Assembly: GCF_047219225.1 (NCBI RefSeq)
Contig: NZ_CP178208.1
Span: 2,170,001-2,234,000, forward strand
DNA: 64,000 nucleotides
Direction of reading: 5' to 3'
From: IMCC45349 sp047219225
GTDB lineage: Bacteria; Bacteroidota; Bacteroidia; Flavobacteriales; Flavobacteriaceae
Shown: positions 8,484 through 15,706 of the stretch, piece after piece
Numbering within the stretch: the first letter of the stretch is position 1
Layout of the letters: every line of letters starts with the position of its first letter
The notes under the pieces: generated by a model
Database searches by the model: none
The model's input: the letters and a program-made list of their open reading frames with translations, nothing else
What the model was told of the DNA's origin: nothing
Program-made: the position numbers and the translations under genes

Positions 8484-9460
8484 TTGAAATAACAGATCAT
8501 AGTAACTTCTTTAAGTTACAACAACAAATGCAGTATGTGCCTTTTACTCAGTCCGAAGCATGGTGTAATATGATAGTTGGTAAAGAAACTAAGGTACGTT
8601 TTTTTGTTAATTCAACAGAAGAGCCTTTAATAGCGGCATGGGGAGTAGAAAGTAAAATTCCATTTTTTAACAAAACCATCATTAGAATCAATGGAGAAGC
8701 ATATAATAAAATCAACGATGAAAAAATAATCAAAGAGTTTTATCAGGATATACAATCGAGTTTTGAAGCTGTTGAAATAGATTCTAATAATAAGTATAAT
8801 ATAGATTTCGAAATAGGTATAAGACGTGCTGGATTTAAAAGACCTATTGGCACCTTCTCTTGTCCACTTACTTTAGAAAACAATCTAAGAGATGAACAAC
8901 AAAATAGAAGTAGAAGTTGGAAAAGAAATGTTAAGGTAGCTGAGAAATCTGGTTTGATTTTTCAAGAAATTACTCAACCAAGTGTCAGTCAAATTAAAGA
9001 GTTTGTGACGTTATTTAGTGAGATGGCAAAGACAAAAAACATGACTCATGTTGTTGGGTTTTCAGAAATAGAAGTCTTGTTGAGCGATAGTAGTGTTAAG
9101 CTATATGTCGTTTCTACTCCAGATAATGAAACATTAGCATTTAGGATAGTGCAAGTGCACAAGGCATATGCTTATGATATTTTTGCGTCTAATAGTGATA
9201 AAAGTAGAGAGTACCGAGGCGCAACATACTTTATGGTTGAATATATTTTTAAAAGTTTAAAGCAAGAAGGTATAGATTATTTTGATTTTGGGCGTATACC
9301 GCCAAGTAACCATAGCACAGACAAGGTATATGAGTTTAAAATTGGAGCAAGAGGTAATAAAGTCCAGTATAATGGAGAATGGGTTAGCTATAAATCTTTT
9401 AAAATTGAACTTTTGGTATTCCTTTATAAATATTTTAAGTTAAAAAAGCAACGTTATTAA
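8480..9460 (+). CDS. FemAB-like GNAT/peptidyltransferase family protein
   Basis: A 326-residue protein with the double-GNAT look of FemA/FemB and the related proteins found in exopolysaccharide clusters. Visible features are SWKRNVKVAEKSGL (the basic segment before the second domain), LAFRIVQVHKAYAYDIFASN, and YRGATYFMVEYIFKSLKQEG followed by DYFDFGRIPP, which match the C-terminal GNAT core with its final DFG-type strand. FemAB enzymes use aminoacyl-tRNA to add amino acids to a cell-wall precursor; relatives in polysaccharide loci may aminoacylate or acylate sugars. It overlaps the GNAT gene by 4 bp and abuts the next gene exactly. Confidence 0.7.
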   Translation: MIEITDHSNFFKLQQQMQYVPFTQSEAWCNMIVGKETKVRFFVNSTEEPLIAAWGVESKIPFFNKTIIRINGEAYNKINDEKIIKEFYQDIQSSFEAVEIDSNNKYNIDFEIGIRRAGFKRPIGTFSCPLTLENNLRDEQQNRSRSWKRNVKVAEKSGLIFQEITQPSVSQIKEFVTLFSEMAKTKNMTHVVGFSEIEVLLSDSSVKLYVVSTPDNETLAFRIVQVHKAYAYDIFASNSDKSREYRGATYFMVEYIFKSLKQEGIDYFDFGRIPPSNHSTDKVYEFKIGARGNKVQYNGEWVSYKSFKIELLVFLYKYFKLKKQRY

Positions 9461-10501
9461 ATGAAAGTACTCATTAATATACCTCATTTATCACTATCTG
9501 GAGGAGTGGGTAATCATTATAAAGGATTACGCCCATTTTGGTCAATGAAGGTTAGTTATAACGAAGTAGGCAGGCGGTTTGGCTTACCTGGATTCATGTT
9601 ATTGCCTTACGATTATATAAAGTTTATGGTATTATGTGTATTTGGAGGTTATGATGTAATAGTGTTAAACCCTTCTCTTGGTAAAACAGCTTTAAAAAGA
9701 GATGGATTGTTTTTAAGAGTTGCTAAGGTTTTTGGTAAATCAGTTCAAGTGTTTTTTCACGGTTGGTCTCCAGATATGGTTACAGTGATTAGTGCAAATT
9801 CATCTAATTTTATTAAAACATATAATAAAGCAAATGGTTTTTTTGTTTTAGCAGAATCTTTTAGGCAAGATTTAAGACAATGGGGAATTACAAAACCTAT
9901 TCAACTTACTACGACAAAGGTTGAAGATAGTCTTTTGGAAGGCTTTAGTGTTAAAAATAGTAATACTCATGTAAATATTTTGTTTTTAACTCGTGTAGAA
10001 GAATATAAAGGAGTTTTTATAGCATTAGAAGCGTATAGTTTGCTTAAACAACAATGTGCAAATGTAACCTTAACTATAGCAGGAGATGGTTCAAAATTAC
10101 AAGAGGTTAAAGAAACAGTATTAAATAAAAATATATCTGATGTTGAGTTTTTAGGGCATGTGTCTAATGAAAAATTGAAAAGAGCATTTAATAATGCTGA
10201 TATATATGTTTTACCTTCGTATAGCGAAGGTATGCCAACATCAGTTTTAGAAGCAATGGCATTTGGCTTGCCAATTGTTTCTAGACCCGTAGGAGGTTTA
10301 GTTGACTTTTTTGAAAATGATAAAATGGGTCATCTTATTGAAAGTTTAGATCCCAATGATTTTTATAAAATAATTTTGAACTTAGTTCAAGATGATAATA
10401 AACGTCATAGAATAAGTGAATATAATCATAAATACGCAACTCAAAATTTTCTAGCAAGTAAAGTAGTTGTGCAATTAGAGAATATAATAAGTAATGTCTA
10501 A
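9461..10501 (+). CDS. Glycosyltransferase family 4
   Basis: A 346-residue retaining GT4 enzyme. It shows the N-terminal glycine loop (SLSGGVGNHYKG), the domain-2 opening VNILFLTRVEEYKGVFIALE, the AGDGSKLQEV strand-turn, EFLGHVSNEKL, and a complete EX7E motif in SEGMPTSVLEAMAFGLPIV. All main landmarks are present and spaced normally, so it should be active. It starts at the base immediately after the FemAB-like gene stop and overlaps the next gene by 8 bp. It is presumably one of the repeat-unit transferases; donor and linkage are unknown. Confidence 0.9.
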   Translation: MKVLINIPHLSLSGGVGNHYKGLRPFWSMKVSYNEVGRRFGLPGFMLLPYDYIKFMVLCVFGGYDVIVLNPSLGKTALKRDGLFLRVAKVFGKSVQVFFHGWSPDMVTVISANSSNFIKTYNKANGFFVLAESFRQDLRQWGITKPIQLTTTKVEDSLLEGFSVKNSNTHVNILFLTRVEEYKGVFIALEAYSLLKQQCANVTLTIAGDGSKLQEVKETVLNKNISDVEFLGHVSNEKLKRAFNNADIYVLPSYSEGMPTSVLEAMAFGLPIVSRPVGGLVDFFENDKMGHLIESLDPNDFYKIILNLVQDDNKRHRISEYNHKYATQNFLASKVVVQLENIISNV

Positions 10502-11684
10502 AATTATAACATCTTTTTTAGAGTTAAAAAGTTATTGCGAATCCCAAAACTACAAAGGTTGGGATCCTTATGATGGTTTAAATTCTAAAGTATTTAACTC
10601 ACTACCATTAAAACACTGGGATTTAGCGCGATTAGCTTGGATTCAAGGGTTTAAGCGAAGTCCTATCAATTTTAGAAAGCTATTGTTGGTGCCAAAACAA
10701 TACAATGCAAAGGGAATAGGCTTATTTTTATCAGGTTATTGTAATCTATACAAGATTGCAGAAAATGGAAACAATAGCTTTGGATCAAAAGAGGAGTTAT
10801 TTGCTAAGATAGTTGAAATGTCAAATTTGCTTATAAAACTCCAAACCAAAGGTTATTCTGGTGCGTGTTGGGGATATAATTTTGATTGGCAGGCAAGACG
10901 TTTATTTTTGTTTCCAAAGTATACACCTACAGTAGTGGCGACTACATTTTGTGCTTCAGCTTTGTTTGAAGCTTATGAGATTACAAAAAATAAAGAGTAC
11001 CTAGAAGTAGCATTGTCATCTGCTAAATTTGTTGTCAATGACTTATCTAGAACGCCTCATAATAATGGTTTTCTGTTTTCATACAGTCCTTTAAACGGAA
11101 ATAATACGGTATATAATGCTTCGCTTTTAGGAGCAAAGTTGCTAAGTATAGTATATAAATATACAAAAAACAATACTTATAAAGAATTGGCTTATAAAGC
11201 AATTTTAGCAGCGTGTGAAGGACAAGAAAAAGACGGTTCTTGGATATATGGATTATTGCCTGTACAATCATGGAAAGATAGTTTTCATACAGGCTACAAT
11301 TTAGATGCCATTCAATATTATCAAGATAATACAGGGGATAAAACTTTTACAGAAAATATAAAAAAAGGGTTTCAATATTATATAGATAATTTTTTTGAGA
11401 ATGATGGTACACCAAAATATTATCACAATAAAACCTACCCAATAGATATACATTGTCCAGGGCAATTAGCTGTTACCTTAGCAACTTGTAATGAATTTAA
11501 AAATCATAGTAAACTAGCCGATAAAGTAATGTTATGGACTATTCATAACATGCAAAACAAAAAAGGTTATTTCTATTACCAACTGAAGCAAGGGGTTAGC
11601 TCAAAAATTTCATATATGCGATGGTCAAATGCTTTTATGTTTAATGCTTTGAGTAATTATTTATTGCAAAAAGAAGTGAATTAA
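10494..11684 (+). CDS. Alpha/alpha-toroid (six-hairpin) polysaccharide-locus protein
   Basis: 396 residues without signal peptide. Repeated helical hairpins with aromatic-rich turns are visible: YSGACWGYNFDWQARR, TPTVVATTFCASALFEAYE, NASLLGAKLLSIVYKYT, DGSWIYG, SFHTGYNLDAIQYYQDNTGD and HCPGQLAVTLATC. This pattern fits (alpha/alpha)6-barrel glycoside hydrolases, epimerases or lyases, and resembles VpsJ-type proteins of exopolysaccharide loci. Relatives in flavobacteria are sometimes labelled delta-aminolevulinic acid dehydratase, which nothing here supports. No catalytic residues can be named. It could trim or modify a lipid-linked intermediate in the cytoplasm. Confidence 0.6.
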   Translation: MSKIITSFLELKSYCESQNYKGWDPYDGLNSKVFNSLPLKHWDLARLAWIQGFKRSPINFRKLLLVPKQYNAKGIGLFLSGYCNLYKIAENGNNSFGSKEELFAKIVEMSNLLIKLQTKGYSGACWGYNFDWQARRLFLFPKYTPTVVATTFCASALFEAYEITKNKEYLEVALSSAKFVVNDLSRTPHNNGFLFSYSPLNGNNTVYNASLLGAKLLSIVYKYTKNNTYKELAYKAILAACEGQEKDGSWIYGLLPVQSWKDSFHTGYNLDAIQYYQDNTGDKTFTENIKKGFQYYIDNFFENDGTPKYYHNKTYPIDIHCPGQLAVTLATCNEFKNHSKLADKVMLWTIHNMQNKKGYFYYQLKQGVSSKISYMRWSNAFMFNALSNYLLQKEVN

Positions 11685-11685
11685 A

Positions 11686-12381
11686 ATGGAGTCACATTTA
11701 CTAAATGGTGTTAAAACATATGCACCTAGTTCAAGAGAAGAATTAATGGCGTATGCTATTAAAAATCAACAAATATTAGTAGCTGTTAATGCAGAAAAAA
11801 TATTGCATGCTACAAAGCAAAGTAGAGAGATTATTAATCGTAATTTAGGATATCCAGATGGCGCTGGAGCTGTTTGGGCTTTGAAAAAGAAAGGACTTGA
11901 TGCTGCTAAAATACCTGGTTGTGAGCTTTGGCTAGATATAGTGTCTCATTATTATAAAACAAAGACTTTTTATTTGGTTGGTGGAAAGCAAGAAATTATT
12001 GACCAAACGGTAAAACAGCTAGAAAAGGAGTTTAAAGGAATTAATATTGTTAACTATAGAAATGGTTATATTAAATCAGATCAGGAAAAGAAAGATTTAA
12101 TAAGTGATATAGTATCTAAAAAGCCTGATGTAATATTTGTAGCCATGGGATCGCCTAAACAAGAACTGTTAATGGAAGAAATTCAAAAGCAGCATAGTGC
12201 GGTTTATCAAGGATTAGGAGGGAGCTTTGATGTTTATACAGGAAATGTAAAGCGTGCCCCGCATTGGTGGGTGAAAAATAATTTGGAGTGGACTTATAGG
12301 TTACTAAGTCAACCTTCAAGAATAAAGAGACAAATACATTTAGTGCGTTTTTTTATTAATTTACATCTTAATAAGTATTAA
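11686..12381 (+). CDS. tagA: WecG/TagA/CpsF family glycosyltransferase (GT26)
   Basis: A 231-residue GT26 enzyme that normally adds N-acetylmannosamine (or its uronic acid) to GlcNAc-PP-undecaprenol. Family landmarks are present in order: VNAEKILHATKQS, RNLGYPDGAGAVWALKKKG (with the conserved PDG aspartate), FYLVGGKQEII, PDVIFVAMGSPKQE, and GSFDVYTGNVKRAPHWW. The next gene makes UDP-ManNAc and the one after makes the GlcNAc-PP-lipid, so the three together predict a ManNAc-GlcNAc-PP-lipid primer. Without a WecC-type dehydrogenase in view, the TagA-like reaction (ManNAc) is likelier than the WecG one (ManNAcA). Confidence 0.9.
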   Translation: MESHLLNGVKTYAPSSREELMAYAIKNQQILVAVNAEKILHATKQSREIINRNLGYPDGAGAVWALKKKGLDAAKIPGCELWLDIVSHYYKTKTFYLVGGKQEIIDQTVKQLEKEFKGINIVNYRNGYIKSDQEKKDLISDIVSKKPDVIFVAMGSPKQELLMEEIQKQHSAVYQGLGGSFDVYTGNVKRAPHWWVKNNLEWTYRLLSQPSRIKRQIHLVRFFINLHLNKY

Positions 12382-12439
12382 TATTGCACTCTAATTATTA
12401 AAGCATAGCTTAAGTTTAAATCAAAAAATTTAATAACAA

Positions 12440-13528
12440 ATGTATAAAGTTACTATTGTTGCTGGAGCGAGACCAAATTTCATGAAAATTGCACCCATAA
12501 TTCATGAAATTCATAACGTACAAAAAAAAGGTGCTTTAATAGATTATAGGTTAGTGCATACTGGGCAACATTATGATAAGAAACTATCAGGTAGCTTTTT
12601 TGAACAATTACAAATTCCAGAACCACATGTAAATTTAGAATGTGGTGGAGGTACCCAAGCTGAACAAACAGCGAATATTATGGTTAAGTTTGAAAAATAT
12701 TTGTTAGATAATCCTTGTGACTTGGTTTTAGTAGTAGGTGATGTTACGTCTACAATGGCTTGTGCTGTAGTGGCTCAAAAATTAAAAACTAAGGTGGCAC
12801 ATGTGGAGGCAGGAATAAGATCAAACGATTGGTCCATGCCTGAAGAAATTAATAGGTTGATAACTGATAGTATTACAAATTACTTCTTTACTACGTCTGA
12901 ACTAGCAAATCAAAACTTAAAGGCTAATGGTATTGATAAGGAAAAAATATTTTTTGTAGGAAATACTATGATCGATACCTTGTTGAAACAAAGACCAAAT
13001 TTTGTAAAACCACAGGTTTGGAATGATTTAGATTTACAAGAAAAGGAATACTTTGTTATTACCTTACATAGACCTGCAAATGTAGATCATGAAAATAGTT
13101 TAAAAGCTATGATGCAAGAAATTATTGCTAATACCCAAGATTTGCCTTTAATTTTTCCTATGCATCCTAGAACAGCAAAAATATTTAATAGCTTAGGTAT
13201 TGTTCATGAACGATTACATATAGTTGATCCATTAAGCTATTTAGAGTTTAACTATTTGGTAGAAAAAGCTAAGGCAGTAATAACAGACTCAGGCGGCATT
13301 ACTGAAGAAACAACGATTATGAATGTACCGTGTTTAACCTTACGTGATAATACTGAGCGTCCTGAAACAATAACTTTGGGAACTAATGAATTAGTAGGAA
13401 CAAATCCAGATAATATGGCACCTTATTTAAATAAGTTATTTAAAGGTGATTGGAAAACTGCTAATGAAATTCCTTTATGGGATGGTAATACAGCGGAACG
13501 TATAGTATCAGCAATATTGACCTTTTAA
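12440..13528 (+). CDS. wecB: UDP-N-acetylglucosamine 2-epimerase (non-hydrolysing)
   Basis: Interconverts UDP-GlcNAc and UDP-ManNAc in the cytoplasm. It has the normal length of 362 residues and all family motifs: RPNFMKIAPI, HTGQHYDKKLSG, LVVGDVTSTMA, HVEAGIRSNDWSMPEEINR, FVGNTMIDTL, HRPANVDHENS, FPMHPRT, DSGGITEE and ERPETITLGTN. A 58-bp A+T-rich gap separates it from the TagA-like gene, so it may be in the same operon or have its own promoter. Substrate supply for the TagA/WecG enzyme upstream is the obvious role. Confidence 0.95.
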   Translation: MYKVTIVAGARPNFMKIAPIIHEIHNVQKKGALIDYRLVHTGQHYDKKLSGSFFEQLQIPEPHVNLECGGGTQAEQTANIMVKFEKYLLDNPCDLVLVVGDVTSTMACAVVAQKLKTKVAHVEAGIRSNDWSMPEEINRLITDSITNYFFTTSELANQNLKANGIDKEKIFFVGNTMIDTLLKQRPNFVKPQVWNDLDLQEKEYFVITLHRPANVDHENSLKAMMQEIIANTQDLPLIFPMHPRTAKIFNSLGIVHERLHIVDPLSYLEFNYLVEKAKAVITDSGGITEETTIMNVPCLTLRDNTERPETITLGTNELVGTNPDNMAPYLNKLFKGDWKTANEIPLWDGNTAERIVSAILTF

Positions 13529-13719
13529 AAGTACGTAATTCTACGTATTGTTTGCAATATCTTTTATTTATAAATTTATAAAAATTAAAAACATAATATC
13601 TAAGGTTATTCTATGGTTACAATATGTTTTTTTATTAAAAAAACTTAATTATAAAATAATAGACTATCTTTACATAAATAGTCCCAAGCTATTATATTAC
13701 AAAACCTAACAATAATGTG

Positions 13720-14856
13720 ATGATTAAAACAATACTTGACAACTTTAATTGTGCAGAGTATATAGAGCCTTTTCTGTTGTGCACTTTTATTTTAGCCTTG
13801 ATAATTTCTTACAGTTCATTTGCTCCATTAATGTATGTAGCTATAAAAAAACAATTGGTAGATGTGCCAGATAGTAGAAGCGAACATTCCAAGATAGTAC
13901 CAACATTAGGAGGTGTTAGTGTTTTTATTAGTTTGGTCTTGGTTATGAGTTTAGCTGGCGCTTTGTTGAATTCTAGAATGTTTCTAATTCTAACAGGAGG
14001 AACTACTATGTTATTCTTTTTAGGTCTTAAAGACGATTTGATAGTATTGTCTCCAAAAAAGAAGTTTCTAGGGCAATTGTTAGTGTCATTTTTATTAGTG
14101 ATTATTACAGATACACGATTAATTGGGTTTTCTAATATTTTTAGTGTTGTTGAATTACCTTATGTTGTATCAGTATTATTCACAGTATTTGTGTTTATAT
14201 TAATAATAAATGCGTATAATCTAATAGATGGTGTCGATGGTTTAGCAGGTTCTGTAGCGCTTTGTGCTGCTATTGTATTTGGAGTATTATTTTATCAAAC
14301 TGGTAATAATGATGCAGCAACAGTAGCGTTTATATTAGCAGGTGCCTTGATACCTTTTTTAAGAGTTAATTTTTCTAGTAAACGAAAAATGTTCATGGGA
14401 GACACAGGCTCAATGATTATTGGGTTTTTATTAGCATTTTTTGCAGTTAGGTTTATAGCAGATTCACAAGTAAATGAAACTTCAATATATTATAATTCTG
14501 CCCCTGTAATTAGTATTGCAGTATTATTTTTTCCACTATTAGATACTTTAAGAATATTTATTATTAGGATTTTTGTGCTTAAAACTAGTCCATTTCAAGC
14601 AGATAAAAACCATATACATCATCATTTAGTTAAGTTAGGGTTGAATCATAAAAAAACTACAGCAGTTGTAGTGTTGATTAATGCTTTAGTGATAGTTATT
14701 GCATTTATGTTAGTTAATATTGAAATACATTTTCAATTAGCACTTTTAATTGTATTAGGAACAATGTTATTTACCTTGCCATTTGCAATAAAGGCTAAAA
14801 GAAGGGTAACAATAAAAAAAGTAGTAGCAAAAAAACAGCAACTAGATAGTGTTTAA
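13720..14856 (+). CDS. wecA: WecA-type undecaprenyl-phosphate GlcNAc-1-phosphate transferase
   Basis: A MraY/WecA-family membrane enzyme that starts glycan synthesis by moving GlcNAc-1-P onto undecaprenyl phosphate. About 11 hydrophobic helices are apparent. Cytoplasmic motifs are LKDDLIVLSPKKK (paired Asp), IINAYNLIDGVDGLAG, KMFMGDTGSMIIGF and the HIHHHLVKLG motif typical of WecA/Rfe rather than MraY. ATG at 13720 is preferred over GTG at 13717 immediately before it. The 191 bp upstream are very A+T-rich with no convincing -7 box (TATCTTTA at about 13,668 has the wrong last base). It is followed after 70 bp by the independently promoted wza. Confidence 0.9.
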   Translation: MIKTILDNFNCAEYIEPFLLCTFILALIISYSSFAPLMYVAIKKQLVDVPDSRSEHSKIVPTLGGVSVFISLVLVMSLAGALLNSRMFLILTGGTTMLFFLGLKDDLIVLSPKKKFLGQLLVSFLLVIITDTRLIGFSNIFSVVELPYVVSVLFTVFVFILIINAYNLIDGVDGLAGSVALCAAIVFGVLFYQTGNNDAATVAFILAGALIPFLRVNFSSKRKMFMGDTGSMIIGFLLAFFAVRFIADSQVNETSIYYNSAPVISIAVLFFPLLDTLRIFIIRIFVLKTSPFQADKNHIHHHLVKLGLNHKKTTAVVVLINALVIVIAFMLVNIEIHFQLALLIVLGTMLFTLPFAIKAKRRVTIKKVVAKKQQLDSV

Positions 14857-14882
14857 TTAATTACAAGCTTTCAATCATTACT

Positions 14883-14913
14883 TTTGGGATTGTACGAATT
14901 CAAACTATATTTG
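14883..14913 (+). promoter_or_regulatory. Consensus Bacteroidota promoter of wza-wzc
   Basis: A TTTG at 14883-14886 and TATATTTG at 14906-14913, separated by 19 bases, match the -33/-7 consensus (TTTG, TANNTTTG) used by the Bacteroidota primary sigma factor. The wza ATG at 14927 follows 13 bases later, so the leader would be very short. This is the best-matching promoter I found in the window and indicates that the export genes are transcribed independently of the glycosyltransferase genes. Confidence 0.6.
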
Positions 14914-14926
14914 CACCTAATCCAAA

Positions 14927-15703
14927 ATGCATTCGCGAATGAAAATTAATATACTAGCTTTTATGCTTTGTGCACTAATATTGCAATCTTGTTCTACAGG
15001 AAAAGAAATCCTTTATATGCAAGATGCAAGTCAATATAATAATACAAAAATAAATTATACTGATGCTACAATTCAACCGAATGATATTCTAAAAGTTACT
15101 ATTGGAGCTCTAATTCCTGAAACAGCTATTCCATATAATAAAATAACTGCAAATAGTGTTCAGGCTAATAATGTGGATGTTATGAGGCTTGAAGGGTATT
15201 TAGTGTCATCAAATAGCACTATTTCACTGCCTATTTTAGGAGAAGTTTCTATTCTTGGAGAAACCACTGAAACTTTGGAGCTTAAGATTGTTGAAATGTT
15301 AGAAAAAGGAGGTCATTTGGTTAATCCATCTGTAATAGTTAGATTAATGAATGCTAAAGTGACTATTTTAGGAGAGGTGAATCAACCAGGAACGTATAGT
15401 TTTACTGAAAAAAATATTACATTTTTACAAGCTTTAGGTTTGGCAGGTGATTTAACAATAAAAGGAAAACGAGAAGATATCATGCTTATTCGAGAAGTTG
15501 ATGGAGTTAGAACTGTATCTCATATAAATATAACGAAATCTGATTGGTTTGATACGGAAGCATATTACATAAAACCAAACGATGTTATTGTTGTTAATCC
15601 TAATAATCCAAAAGTAAAATCTGCTGGTTTTATTGGTGATTCCGCAGCAGTATTAACAATAGCCTCTTTAGTTTTAAGTACAGCCATATTATTAACAAGA
15701 TAG
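14927..15703 (+). CDS. wza: Wza-type polysaccharide export outer-membrane lipoprotein
   Basis: The outer-membrane polysaccharide export (OPX) protein, 258 residues. A signal peptide with lipobox ends at LQSC (after MKINILAFMLCALI), so the mature protein is a lipoprotein. The Poly_export domain follows (IQPNDILKVTIGALIPE), then a SLBB-type region with VTILGEVNQPGTYSFTEKN and FLQALGLAGDLTIKGKREDI. A C-terminal hydrophobic helix (AAVLTIASLVLSTAILL) could be the membrane-spanning end as in Wza. ATG at 14927 or in-frame ATG at 14939 are both possible starts; the latter gives a more usual signal peptide. wzc begins 3 bp after the stop. Confidence 0.92.
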   Translation: MHSRMKINILAFMLCALILQSCSTGKEILYMQDASQYNNTKINYTDATIQPNDILKVTIGALIPETAIPYNKITANSVQANNVDVMRLEGYLVSSNSTISLPILGEVSILGETTETLELKIVEMLEKGGHLVNPSVIVRLMNAKVTILGEVNQPGTYSFTEKNITFLQALGLAGDLTIKGKREDIMLIREVDGVRTVSHINITKSDWFDTEAYYIKPNDVIVVNPNNPKVKSAGFIGDSAAVLTIASLVLSTAILLTR

Positions 15704-15706
15704 ATA

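Noticed and set aside
13529..13719. Regulatory element or small RNA before wecA
   Set aside because: The 190 bases are A+T-rich with a short GACTA/TAGTC repeat and a -7-like TATCTTTA that misses the final G; nothing convincing.
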